Assembly: GCA_965644295.1 (NCBI GenBank)
Contig: CBFFRP010000365.1
Span: forward strand, 167,793-231,792
Direction: 5' to 3'
Length of the DNA: 64,000 bases
Source of the DNA: Paraphysomonas bandaiensis
Taxonomy: Eukaryota; Chrysophyceae
The notes under the pieces are model-generated. The model was given only the letters and a program-made list of their open reading frames with translations, made no database searches and was not told the origin of the DNA. Positions 45,478 through 57,162 of this stretch are shown piece after piece. The translations under genes and the position numbers were made by a program. Within the stretch, counting starts at the first letter, position 1. The number at the start of each line of letters is the position of its first letter.

Positions 45478-46136
45478 CATGTATGTATGTATGTATGTAT
45501 GTATGTATGTATGTATGTATGTATGTATGTATGTATGTATGTATGTATGTATGTATGTATGTATGTATGTATGTATGTATGTATGTATGTATGTATGTAT
45601 GTATGTATGTATGTATGTATGTATGTATGTATGTATGTATGTATGTATGTATGTATGTATGTATGTATGTATGTATGTATGTATGTATGTATGTATGTAT
45701 GTATGTATGTATGTATGTATGTATGTATGTATGTATGTATGTATGTATGTATGTATGTATGTATGTATGTATGTATGTATGTATGTATGTATGTATGTAT
45801 GTATGTATGTATGTATGTATGTATGTATGTATGTATGTATGTATGTATGTATGTATGTATGTATGTATGTATGTATGTATGTATGTATGTATGTATGTAT
45901 GTATGTATGTATGTATGTATGTATGTATGTATGTATGTATGTATGTATGTATGTATGTATGTATGTATGTATGTATGTATGTATGTATGTATGTATGTAT
46001 GTATGTAGGTATGTATGTATGTATGTATGTATGTATGTATGTATGTATGTATGTATGTATGTATGTATGTATGTATGTATGTATGTATGTATGTATGTAT
46101 GTATGTATGTATGTATGTATGTATGTATGTATGTAT
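45478..46136. repeat. (TATG)n microsatellite, about 165 copies
   Basis: A nearly pure 0.66-kb run of TATG with one visible interruption (TAGG) near 46006-46009. The unit has no stop codon in any frame, which creates long spurious open frames of YVCM or HTYI on both strands. Confidence 0.98.
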
Positions 46137-46227
46137 AGGTAGATGTTGCATTGGGTATGTATATCGTCCTAATTAATGTTGTGTTATTATTATAATATTC
46201 TAACCATACAGCTACATATTCTCCACT

Positions 46228-47688
46228 ATGGCCGGTGAATGTCAAACTAAGAATACAAAGAATTATGAAGATGAGGAAGACGATAAGCCAGTGACAGCTC
46301 TTGATGAAGGTGAATAACACTGTCTGTATTTCATATCCCTCATGTGCGTACAGGTGATATCGCATTACTTAAGACATATGGCTTGGGACCCTATACGGTT
46401 GCTATCAGGGCTGTTGAGGCAGATATTAAACAACACCAAGAGACTGTAAAGGAGCTCATAGGGATAAAAGAGAGTGACACGGGTTTATCTCTACCCTCTC
46501 AATGGGATTTAGTGTCAGATAAACAGATGATGCAGGAGGAACAGCCACTACAAGTAGCGCGGTGTACAAAAATTGTGAATATTGGGAATGAAGACCCGAA
46601 GTATTTAATTAATATTCGTCAGATTGCGAAATTTGTTGTCGGATTAGGAGAGAAAGTCTCCCCCACCGATATTGAGGAAGGCATGCGTGTGGGTGTTGAT
46701 CGAACAAAGTATGCTATTCAAATCCCATTACCTCCGAAGATTGATCCAACTGTGTCCTTAATGGAAGTTGAGGAAAAACCAGATGTGACCTACGATGACG
46801 TTGGTGGCTGTAAGAAAGCCCTAGAGCAGCTACGCGAAGTTGTAGAGATTCCATTGCTTCACCCCGAGAGATTTGTGACACTTGGTATCGATCCACCGAA
46901 GGGTGTTTTGTTGTATGGCCCTCCTGGTACTGGGAAAACTCTATCCGCTCGTGCCGTGGCAAATCGAACCGATGCTACTTTTATCCGTGTCATTGGTAGT
47001 GAGCTTGTTCAGCGATATGTTGGAGAAGGTGCACGAATGGTTCGCGAGCTATTTTCTCTTGCGCGGTCAAAGAAAAATTGTATAATATTTTTTGATGAAG
47101 TTGACGCTATTGGAGGTGCTCGTAGTGGAGGGGATGACAACAATTCTGACAATGAAGTTCAGCGCACAATGCTTCAGATTGTCACAGAACTTGATGGCTT
47201 TGACTCGAGGGGAAATATCAAGGTGCTAATGGCTACCAATAGACCGGACACTCTTGATCCAGCACTCTTGAGACCTGGCCGTCTTGACCGTAAGGTGGAG
47301 TTCGGTTTACCAGACTTGGAGGGGCGAACACATATCCTTCGCATACATGCTAAAGTGATGAGTGTTGACCGTGACATTCGTTATGAGTTACTTGCCCGAC
47401 TATGCCCCAATACTACTGGTAACTACAAACTTTTCTGTAGTGAAAGGAAATTCGTGTGATATTTTGTTGCAGGTGCTGAGCTGAGGTCTGTGTGTACAGA
47501 GGCTGGCATGTTTGCCATTAGGGCCCGAAGAAAGAGTGTTTCGGAGAAGGACTTCCTTGACTCTATCAATAAGGTATCATCTCTACTGCTACTTGTTAAT
47601 GTTCTGAAATCTTCTCACTATGTATTGTTAGGTTATCAAGGGATATCAAAAGTTTTCATCCACTCCGAAGTACATGGTGTACAATTAA
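46228..47688 (+). CDS. PSMC2: 26S proteasome regulatory ATPase Rpt1 (PSMC2)
   Basis: Rpt1 is one of six AAA ATPases forming the base ring of the 26S proteasome, unfolding ubiquitylated substrates. Exons 46228-46309, 46354-47418, 47473-47573 and 47632-47688 encode 434 residues, the human length. N-terminal LKTYGLGPY and the OB-fold region match the family. AAA module: Walker A GPPGTGKT (about 216-223), Walker [12 protein letters not shown], then [19 protein letters not shown] (sensor and Arg finger region). The last exons restore [20 protein letters not shown] and the conserved end [12 protein letters not shown]. The coding sequence begins only about 90 bp after a 0.66-kb TATG microsatellite, so the core promoter must lie within or beside that repeat. 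Confidence 0.97.
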
Positions 47689-48264
47689 GCCATTATATTG
47701 AGATTGGGGTTCGGATTGTACCCTTTGTCAGTAGATGCCTCATTTTAGATTAAGTACGCGTAGTTTGAAGTCAGTAATAAGAATTATTTCCTAAGAGGGT
47801 ATGATCATGTTAATATGAATCTACTGTCTGAACCACTTAAGATTTATACGATACATTGTTGGTATTCTATTCTTCTCAAGGTAGAAGGTAGTAGTGTTTC
47901 GTTTAGTAAATATTCAATATGTAGCCCTTGTCCTGATTGTGTTTAAAGCTACTATGGTCTTACTGGATTCTAAATGGAATAAGGCAAATGGGTGTGAAAA
48001 AATATTGAACACAAGTTCAAATGTATTTTAAAACTTTGTATATATGTATATATACTACATACAGTAGTATAATAGTATGCAGCAGTTCTGTTGGTACAGT
48101 TCACTGTAGATTGTAGTACATAGTACACAGGCTTACGTAACAATTAATTGATCTTCAATTTATTGGCAATAATTGCCAATTAAATAAATTGGTTTTAAGT
48201 TATTATTTCAGTTATTATTATTGGTAATTGTTGCCAATTAATTGGCTGGCTAAATTATATATAG

Positions 48265-49059
48265 CAGGGATAGGGAACAATATATTGTATTGCAATACAT
48301 TGTACAATATATTGCAATATATTGTAAAATATATTGATTGGTGGACTGGTCAAATATTCCATCAATAGTGTTTCTGCTAAAAGATCTCACAATACTATTG
48401 CAATATATTGCAATCAATATTATGATAGTCATATAAGAGAAGATTCTCAACTGTAGGGTGCAAAATGGATATAAATAACCGAGAAATTGATTACAACATT
48501 ACAAAGGATAATGAAGCTGATGTTGACTATGCGACTAAAAATCTTCAGTCAGCTCAAAAAATTAAGAAACGTACAGATCCACGAGTCATTAGCGGTTGCC
48601 TGGCCTTGGTATGTACTTCCAATACATGGGAACGTCTGTTCAGCACAGCTAAACATATTATATCAGTGTTGCGCAAAAGTATCCATCCTACTTAATATGC
48701 TGTTGTTTTAGAAAGCTCTTCGACAGTTATGGCCGGATACTAGCATATTTCAGTTAATTCTGTGGATGAATATGGTAATGTTGACCTCACCGATGATGGC
48801 TCAGAGGATGAGGACGAGGTGGATTTTTGTAGCTATAAGCAGCAGTTGGTTTGGTTGTCATGTGATCTTAATGACTAATACTAAAAATGAAATCTACGGA
48901 TCTGTTTACCTACTGATTAGTCAAACCTAATATATCGCAATACATTGACAATATATTGTAATTGTATTGTAGGACCGGTTTAAAAAATCCATCAATACTA
49001 TTGATATTGATGGAACGCTATCTAACAATAGTATTGCAATATATTGTTCCCTATCCCTG
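48265..49059. mobile_element. Non-autonomous hAT element, 795 bp (copy 1)
   Basis: Inverted ends CAGGGATAGGGAACAATATA on each side, extended by long TATTGCAATA-rich inner repeats. A perfect 8-bp target duplication ATATATAG (48257-48264 and 49060-49067) marks the hAT superfamily. The inside keeps a 76-codon frame with the end of a hAT transposase. It is nearly identical to the element at 59653-60451. Confidence 0.93.
48465..48695 (+). pseudogene. hAT transposase C-terminal fragment in copy 1
   Basis: A 76-codon frame from an ATG. The N-terminal part is acidic (NEADVDYATKN) and the C-terminal part carries the dimerisation signature SNTWERLFSTAKHIISVLRK. No catalytic region is present, so this is a remnant carried by a non-autonomous element; a further acidic stretch (DDGSEDEDEVD) follows after a frame change. 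Confidence 0.8.
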
Positions 49060-49325
49060 ATATATAGTATCTTAAGATGTGTAGCTACTGATCATAAATA
49101 CAAACCCATTATCAGAAGTTTGGATGCATGAAAGTCAGTGTAGTACAGGTGCTTGTCGAAACAAAGCCACAATTACACTAAAGTTACGCCGAGAAGCAAT
49201 GAATCTCGTATACACATTTCCACAGTACATATAATTACAAAATGCTACTCTATATTCTGACCAATTTACCATGCACAGGGACAATGCTTTTATTAAATAA
49301 CCATACAATAATATTATTATCAGAA

Positions 49326-50377
49326 TTAGCCATCACTTTTTACCTCATCTTTGTGTATTTTCTTATACTGCTGTTCCAAAGCTCGTGTGCGTAACTTAGT
49401 AATAAAATCATCGGTGCCATCTTTTCTATTGCTTTCTTCCACATAAGTCTTAAGACTATCAATACGAGAGCGACATGATACCAACAATGACCCATCTTTT
49501 CCGGACTCAATGACGGATCCGTTTCTAGCAGGACTTGGAGGATTACTATGAATTGATCTCTGCCGCTGTTCTATTCTGCTAACCGCCCGAGAATACTCGG
49601 AATCCAGTTCCTAGACAAAGTTACAGATGCATACAAAATACATAGGACATACTTTTATTGTAGCATTCAAGTCGAACTGCGAATAAGATTGAAGCCGGCA
49701 TTTTCTGTCGACTACTTCTCTTAAAACAGCAGCAGGATCCAAAGTTCCGGAAGGAGTCAGAAAAGATTCGGACGGTTTAGACGTAGAATGAGGTAAAGAA
49801 ACCTCCGGCTGAGAATATTCGCTCTCTACGGGGACAGATTCAGCAGGTTCATTAGAAGAGCTCTCCAAAATTTCTTCGCATTTTTCAGCTGTGGTCACGA
49901 TTTCCAGTTGTGGGTGACGAGCTTGTAATTTTTCAACAGCGCTTGTACTCTCAGCGCATGGATTTCCAGATATTATCAACCGCTTCAAGGATCGGGGAAA
50001 TACAGCTTTAAAGAATTTGTTAGCTACATTTTTTGACAAATGGGCACCATACCACTCAAAAGTGCTTCATCTTCAATTTGATTATTGGCGACATCTAGTA
50101 GCCACAACTATAAAATAATAATACATAAGCCCAATCAAAAGAATATGAAGATAATATCACGCACATTTTGTAGTAATTCAATATTGTCAATAGTCTTCAA
50201 ATTATTGTTTTTTAAATGCAATTCTTCGATTTCATGAAATAGTTCTAGATTATCGATATAACTGATGCTCTGGTCATTCAACTTCATAACACTGATTGAT
50301 CCAAAGTCTTCATCAGATAACATTCCATTTTTTTCAGGAAAATGTGTTTGGAGTATAACTCTGAGGGTTAATCTCAT
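49326..50377 (-). CDS. LRRC46: LRRC46, leucine-rich repeat ciliary protein
   Basis: LRRC46 is a small leucine-rich repeat protein of motile cilia and sperm flagella. Exons 50377-50165, 50107-50053, 50023-49653 and 49610-49326 give 307 residues (human 321). The start THFPEKNGMLSDEDF and the following VMKLNDQSISYIDNLE / IEELHLKNNNLKTIDNIE / WLLDVANNQIED repeats mirror human LRRC46 in order. The cap FPRSLKRLIISGNPC corresponds to human FPQSLLILNLSGNSC. The C-terminal half is Ser/Glu-rich with a helical tail (EELDSEYSRAV, LRTRALEQQYKK). Introns are 29-57 nt; intron 2 (50052-50024) is among the shortest here. Together with CFAP61 it points to a flagellated stage. Confidence 0.85.
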
Positions 50378-50911
50378 TGTAGTTACTGTTACTCTGATAT
50401 CTTAACACTCTATCCTCTATCAACTGATTTATAGCCTATGAATCACACTGTACTGCAGATATAGGCTATGTAGATACAGATGGTAATAAAACAATGATTA
50501 ATACAGACTCAGATACTCCAAGTTGCTTAATAGTTCTATGAAACCAGTGTGATCTCTCTATGGAGCCTTCCATACATAACATCCTGCACCACTATATATG
50601 GCAGGAGAAGAAAAATTTAAACGATTTTTGATGCTGAAAAGTAACGATAAAATGAAAAAATTAAGGATATATAGAATATTTATATCAATTTCTAGATATA
50701 ATTAACTGCAAAAACCCAGGGTTTTAAGTTTTTTATTGCTTATATGTACGGATACTGTTGCTGTTATGATGTGGGTATGTGCGTCTCAATATGGAGGAAG
50801 GATCTGCATCACTACTTAAGGTGCATACTATATATTAAAGACGGAAATACCAAAGAAGATCACTTCATAGAGTATATCTTACTAGTTAGTATCAATATAA
50901 TTCATACATAT
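50378..50911. other. Divergent promoter spacer LRRC46 / peptidase S51
   Basis: About 530 bp, AT-rich. The S51 frame is open upstream to 50744, but that stretch (Tyr/Cys-rich, then ILLVSIN) has no family likeness, so the later ATG was taken as the start. Confidence 0.5.
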
Positions 50912-51889
50912 ATGGCAAGATCCAAGAAAACTGTTCGTAAAATAGTGTCTGCTGGTCGAGGAAGAGTCATACAGTCGCCAGGCATTCGCGATGCAATCAT
51001 ATCTCTTTCAGGGAAACGTAACCCGCATGTAGTTTATCTAGGTACAGCCTCATATGAAAAACAGACGGGGTACGATTTGCAAGCAGCTGGATTTGCTGAT
51101 GTTGGGTGTACAGTTGAGCACTTAAAAGTTACTGCTATAAAGAACAGCCCACAAAATAGATCAATGATTGCTACGGCACTCAATAAAGCTGATATCATTG
51201 CTGCATCAGGTGGAAATACACTTTACGCAATGAAGCAATGGAAGAAACTAGGAATAGATAAATTATTGAGAAGAGCCAATGATCGTGGGGCAGTGTTATG
51301 CGGTGGTTCTGCAGGTGCCATATGCTGGTTTGATGCTGGACATTCTGACTCACGTGACCCCACCACTCTTCTTCATGTTAACCCGAAGTAATATTTATAT
51401 GTTTTATAATTTATATGGACTTATATAATGTGTAGTTTAAGTGAAGAAGAAAAAAAGTCGTGGAATTATATTTGTGTGAAGGTCAGTGCGTAACGTGTCA
51501 TTGTCATGGAGCAGAGCTTTGTCGTTGTGCTTGACTTCGAGTAATTTTTCCATTGTCTATAGTCATTTTCAATATAGGGACTAGGTCTAATACCAGGCGT
51601 ATGCTGCCCTCATCACGACTCTACACAGTCTAATGGACTTCCTCGTAGTGATGACTTCGACGGCATGCTCCGCCGACGTATGCGAAAATCTAAGTCTGTG
51701 CCAAATATTGGTGTGTGTATTGATGATCAAGCTGCACTGCTTGTTGATGGCGACTCGTTTAGAGTTTTATCAACGGATGGCAAATCTGGAGTCTGTAGAA
51801 AAGATGTCCAAGACGATGGTTCTATTGAAAAAACTGTTTTTTCACCTTCTGAGGAGTTTAAATCGTTAGACCATTTAATTGGAAATTAA
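50912..51889 (+). CDS. Peptidase S51 (peptidase E / alpha-aspartyl dipeptidase-like)
   Basis: Peptidase E cleaves dipeptides with N-terminal aspartate in the cytosol. Exons 50912-51387, 51436-51481 and 51578-51889 give 277 residues. The family order is clear: an initial strand, PHVVYLGTAS, a block ADIIAASGGNTLYAMKQWKKLG, and the nucleophile elbow CGGSAGAICWF with the catalytic Ser. The third exon supplies GLGLIPGVCCPHHDS, matching the conserved GLGLxPxxxxPHYD with its catalytic histidine, and the C-terminal IDDQAALLVDG strand. The middle exon is only 46 nt and bridges the insert before the histidine. Function is inferred from the motifs only. Confidence 0.88.
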
Positions 51890-53200
51890 AATTATATTTA
51901 CTAGTGATTACAGTGAAACTTTATTTTCAATTGAAATAAAACATGTAAATTACAATGTAATATACTCTTAGTCGTATATGTAATAGTAGATACAGAAGCC
52001 GGGTTTGCGCCTCTATTGTGCATTGTATCATATATTCCTCGTATTAGTGAGGAACGAATAAATGCCGCCAGTTCGTAATACTAAATAGTAGAATAGACAC
52101 TAAGTAATTAAGTAATATGATGAGAACTGAGAACACTTAATTAGCAATTTTTCCTACCACCAACACAATTTCCAGGATTATCAATACATGATCATTCTAC
52201 ATATGAAGCACACCTATGTCAACTGCTAGTTCTGGCACTGTATTGGAGTAACTGATTGGAATGTATAATTATTGTACAATGGTCATTGATAGATGATCGT
52301 GTAATTATAATTCCGATTGTCGTGCTGTATTTTGATAATGTAGCCGTGCAAATCAACCATTCGGGTATTTTTCTTATAACTGAGCTTAAAATGTCCAGGT
52401 ATAATATGATCCACTCTTGTTGTGCGGATAGCAAGTTAGCGTTTACTTCAATTTACAGAAATTATACTGACGCCGAATTAATTTATGTACTCTATGCAAT
52501 ATAAACAGTCAAGCAACCTCAGTTGCAATCTGCGTATTTAGCTCTTTTCTTTACATATCTGTATGAGATTAGAGTCATTTGATATGAATTTCCTGATTAG
52601 TGCTGTGCTTCTCAAAGGAAGCCCTGCGAGCATCGGTCGTCACTGGGAGATTATGTTTCTTTTGTTTAATGCATAGCACCAAATAAAGAAACTGACCATA
52701 TCATTGCACGATATTGTACAATGCAATAGCAACAGCAATGCAATATCATGGTGTTCACACAAAGAAGAAACTGCTGTCCACAACTGTACATACATCCACA
52801 ACTGTATTCTATATAATACATAGAATACAGTCTCGTAGTGTCAGTTCACCACAATGGATGGAGAAACGTGAGCCTATGACGACGTCTCATGTTCCCCTCC
52901 CAACCCTTCATCTGAGTCTATCATATGACGAATGCCGTACCAGTACGTATACAAAAAACCCCACCATGAGTGCAACTTCTAGTGGTATGATAGGAGGAAA
53001 TAGATGATGATCTCTGGACAGATCTATCTATACTCTTGTGATTGTAACTGTGTGCTGTGTGATGTGTGATATGTCCTTTAATTCCACTGTTACATGAATC
53101 AATGATGTAACATATGAACTGATTACTGTTATGAGTGGACAAACGCACAGCACACTAAGTGTTACATAACCATATCAATTAGATATCAGAATATCTCAAT
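51890..53200. other. Tandem spacer peptidase S51 / RING-GAF gene
   Basis: About 1.3 kb. A 97-codon frame at 52714-53007 (Ser/Thr/His-rich) and an 82-codon frame at 52256-52504 have no recognised similarity and no splice support; they are not called. Otherwise AT-rich with nothing recognised. Confidence 0.5.
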
Positions 53201-54754
53201 ATGACATCTACTGAAAAAGAACAAACTTGTAATTTTTGTCATGGAAACAAACCTCATGTTGTACTTCATCCATGCATGCACTGGTTTCACAGTAGGTGTA
53301 TATTTCCTTGGCCGATATCTGTGTGTCCATTATGTGATAAGAGTGTTGCTTCTGCGGAACCAAAATATACATCACTCGATGGAGATGGAGATGTACTTGC
53401 AACAAACTGTAGAAGTGGGAGGTGGATCAGTAGCGAAGAAGACTACGCCCGACTTCTAATTTCTAATTTTCACAATGGTAATAATTCTATTTCGTATATA
53501 TACCACTGAGTTTATGCTATTTCTAGGAACACTGCCTCTTGGTGAAAATACCAAGCTAAATGGATTTTTGTGTGATGTGCTCCAGTGCAATCCATCGCGA
53601 CTGGCGAGTAAAATTCGAACTGGAAAGGTAATCATTAGATATTATCCCACTTATATATTCTCATATATTTCACTAGAAACTCTACCACTGCCGAAATGCG
53701 CGAGATTTGGCTCCTGGTGATTTGGAAAACTTTGGCCACACTCAGCGCCGCTTGACTGAGCACGAAGAAGATTTTTTTTGTGCAATTCTTGTTACCCACT
53801 CACCAAAGGTGAGTATATATAGCTGGTATGAAGGCGTCATAAACTGACATTGACGCGCAGGTTGCTGGCGCGGTGCTAAGACGCATACAGCAGATATGGT
53901 GCGATCAGTTCATTCAACACGCAGTCGCTGTCGGCCAGGTCCTTAGTTTTCCCTCGCGTGATTGTAACTCTTCATGCATCCAGACTAATCATGTGTTCCC
54001 ATCACAGCCACGGAGACTAAATAATGATGTCGTGGAAGGAATTCTCACTGATATATCGCATGTTATGCAGAACTTACATGAAGAGCAGGGGTATACACAG
54101 TCAGAAGCTGACGATTGGTCGAAACAAGGTATCACACTTTACAGAGGTGGGAATAATATCGATGTACCTCCGCCAACTACTCCGTTTACAGTCGTGAAAG
54201 ATGTTCACGGCGAACGAGATAATGTTGACAGCCCTACTTCCTCAGAGTCGTCCCAGAATTCAGTGCCACCAACTGGAGATCTTGCGTGGTGTCTTAACCG
54301 TATGCTAGAGAAGTTTCCATTCGAGTGCGTTGATCTGTGGGTACCTGTTACCATAGATGACTACGAACTTCTTCTCATGGGCGGCAGTGCATCTATTGAT
54401 GAGAAATACCGTCCTTGGCTGGACTACTCGAAGAACTTCTCTTTCCAGCTTTCGTCGGGTGTTCCCGGACGCGTTTACTCCTCCGACCATCCTGAATGCA
54501 TTCCTGACTTGAATGATGTTCCTATGTCTGTGTTCCACAGGAGAGATGGGGCACTACGTTTGGATATACGGTCTGTGTTCGCAGTCCCAATGACATCTTG
54601 CAACGGGCCATCGTTTGTCGCAGTATTCTATAGTACAGACGCTTTCATGCCAACCACGGAGCTGCAGCGGGAGATATACGATTTTATGTGCACGTGGAAG
54701 TTTAATATATCTGTCGTAAGAACTTATTGTGATGGCACCAGTTCTGATTCCTAG
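53201..54754 (+). CDS. RING-H2 protein with C-terminal GAF-like domain
   Basis: Exons 53201-53477, 53527-53627, 53677-53808 and 53861-54754 give 467 residues. Residues 10-45 form a RING-H2 finger: C10, C13, C25, H27, H30, C33, C42 and C45, which suggests E3 ubiquitin ligase activity. A middle region (about 92-170: NTKLNGFLCDVLQCNPSRLASKI, then KLYHCRNARDL) resembles a segment I associate with stramenopile proteins, but I cannot name it. The C-terminal 170 residues (from about ECVDLWVPV to FMCTWKF) look like a GAF sensor: alternating strands, SGVPGRVYSSDHPECIPDL, LDIRSVFAVPM, FVAVFYSTD. The combination would couple a ligand sensor to ubiquitylation; this is inference. Confidence 0.72.
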
Positions 54755-55391
54755 TGAACTGCGGTGCGGATGGTGTGGTTGCTGTTTGATGTTCATGTGT
54801 GCGAAGTCACAATTAATTGTGAGAAGTCAAATACTACCCATCATTATTCCATGAGTCGAAATATATGTTATAGTTTAGCCCTTTAAAGGTCAGAATGTCT
54901 TTTTTAGAGAGTGTAGTTACTGTCATGACTGTTGACTTGTACTCTTAGTTTTATAATGTGTTGAGCTCTTTCGCTTATAATTTATTAACTCACATTGTCG
55001 GTTGTTGTGCTAGCTATATCATCGTTGTATATATCGCGTTATTGTATTTTCCAGTAGTATAGTGTATAGTACATTATACCACGATAATGTACAAAATTAA
55101 GTTAACTATCAAGTATATCTAGTCGAAGGTATCACATAGTGCGCAAAAAACTACAGCCTCCTACACCATTTAATTCAGTCTATTGTAAAGATTCCTACTT
55201 ATGACAGTGCTAATACCGAATAACAGAATCGCTCTTCTTTGCAGTAATATTTGCCTTGATAAATAATTCCAAATCGTTGGAATAACTACAGTAGTGAGCA
55301 TCTTGGACAAAAAAACGGAATGATTTAATAAGCAATAATGCATAAATATATCAGCGACGTCAAGAACAACAACTTTAGATGATATTATAGA
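54755..55391. other. Convergent spacer RING-GAF / bZIP
   Basis: About 640 bp, AT-rich, between two 3' ends; no repeat or gene seen. Confidence 0.5.
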
Positions 55392-56409
55392 CTATATGTC
55401 TTCTTCATCATCATCGGACTCCTGGGAATCACTTCCAATACTGCTGCCACTGCCCATACTGCCTGTTGGGCGATCCTCGGCACTAGCATTGGATTCCAAG
55501 TCGACTGACGATGATGTCCCCTGGTTATCACCATTGCTGCTCTCGATACTCGTTTTAGTGTTCGCACTGATGAGATGGATATGGGGCCAAATCATCTCCA
55601 ACATCTGCATCACAGCGGGATTCTGATCTATCCACACAATAAACTTGGCGATCTAGACGATCTATATCAGTTTCGATTAGCCAAATCAAAGTAACACGTA
55701 CCTGTCGTGCGTTTAAAATTCCATGTAGCTTTTTCATTTCGCTGTCCAGAGTTTCATTCTTATTGGAGATTAACTCATCTAGGCGGTCCAAGATATTGTT
55801 CGCATCATCGGTGGCTTTCTGAAGAGCAGGGAAAGGAGAATTATTATCCGCGGTATATTCAACAAGTTTACGCTTCTGCTCCAGGGAGGGCTCCATGACA
55901 GCCATCAAGTCCTGCCATAGTGCATACACTTCGGGGTCTCCATTGAACTGTGTAGTTTTTTCGTTGCCTTCACGGTCGATGAACATAGGGGCACATGTCA
56001 TTAACCACAACAGTGTACGGGTTGTTTGTGTCGGAAGCAAACATTTCCGTAATTGAGTTATATGAAAGTCAATAGAACTTCTGCGGTCACGACCATAATC
56101 AGAATATTTCTCCTGTAACTCTTCAATTTCTTTCTTAATATCAGCTTCACTACCTCCTTCTTGTAGTAATACATTTAATCTTGATGTAATATCATCTCTA
56201 TCCGCATCTTGAACAGTAGAAGAATCTACACCTATCTTTAATTTTAATCGTAATTGAAGATTCTCAGCTTCTAAATGAGCAAGTTGAGCAAATAATGATT
56301 GATTATATTCCTTCTTTCTCTTCCTGCATTCTCTGGCACTTTCTCGATTTCTTGCTAATCGTCTTTTCCGTTTTTGTTCAGCAGTTAAACGTTCACTATC
56401 TCTCATCAT
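55392..56409 (-). CDS. bZIP transcription factor
   Basis: A nuclear DNA-binding protein. Exons 56409-55702 and 55652-55392 (phase 0) give 322 residues. The basic region is at the very N-terminus (about 12-33: KRKRRLARNRESARECRKRK), with the invariant N-x7-R spacing, followed by a leucine zipper (LFAQLAHLEAENLQLRLKL). A helical middle region and a C-terminal segment (FIVWIDQNPAVMQMLEMIWP), completed only after splicing the 49-nt intron, resemble the tail of bZIP proteins I associate with stramenopiles. The extreme C-terminus is acidic (SDSQESDDDEED), a possible activation or regulatory tail. The retained reading through the intron would give a different end, so the spliced form was chosen. Confidence 0.88.
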
Positions 56410-57162
56410 ACTTTATAATAATATGATCTATTATATCATCTCCTATGAGACTATTGTATGATTAATGACTTGTGGTTTATTGGAGTTCCATATATGGTAG
56501 TGAGGTTACTATGCACTGTACCATATATATGTATGTATGTATGTACGTATGTACATAGAGTGCTATGGATAAAGGTGGTGATGTTTTTCAGTTTGCTCAC
56601 ACACATCATCTTCCACATAGATTCCAGATCACTGCATTGTACGATCGTAGTGTATAGAGTACATACTGTACATACATTATACACATAGACACCTCCATAT
56701 ACTCTACAAAATGTATCGACCTGGATATAAACCCCACTTTTCACATCAATATCATGGATTTTATTGAAGGTTACAAGAATATACCGGATTATCTTAACTA
56801 CCTCTAAAATCCTCCACTATTCTCATGATATTATCCTCTTACAACATACACTCCATCACTATCATAGTTACTCTATCTAATACACCACATATTCACCTCC
56901 CTAGACAAATCCTATCAATCTCCCCTATTTCCCTAGGAACACTAACATCTTATCACCTCTATCACCCATATGATATAGCTAATCTACTCTTCTAATGCGA
57001 GTTAAGATTATACAGTGGAATAACACGCATATTATATGCTCTGTACGAAATATCGATACAACTCATGTGAGTATCACATTCTATCGACCTGATAACGCTT
57101 CAGAAATAGATTTTCAGGTGATTTCATTATACATATACCCCTTATAAGGTATTAACGTATAG
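56410..57162. other. Divergent promoter spacer bZIP / TPR-YkgJ
   Basis: About 750 bp with a TATG run (56527-56545) and a 170-bp G-depleted stretch (about 56820-56990) upstream of the TPR-YkgJ gene. The untranslated first exon of that gene probably lies here (see its entry). Confidence 0.5.

Larger units (their letters stand above)
44545..46227. other. Tandem spacer with hAT relic and giant microsatellite, upstream of Rpt1
   Basis: About 1.7 kb. AT-rich sequence (44545-45170), a decayed hAT transposase fragment (45172-45310, minus strand) and a 0.66-kb TATG microsatellite (45478-46136) ending about 90 bp before the Rpt1 start codon. Confidence 0.6.
47689..49325. other. Convergent spacer Rpt1 / LRRC46 with hAT element
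   Basis: About 1.6 kb. Most of it is a 795-bp hAT element (48265-49059). The flanks (47689-48264, 49060-49325) are AT-rich, with AATTAATTGG-type inverted stretches near 48130-48250. Nothing else is seen. Confidence 0.6.

Noticed and set aside
45400-46365. Open frames up to 321 codons on both strands
   Set aside because: Products of the TATG microsatellite, open in all frames; flanking codons show no gene.
52256-53007. Two frames of 82 and 97 codons between peptidase S51 and the RING gene
   Set aside because: No domain, no splice support and no family resemblance; kept as spacer.
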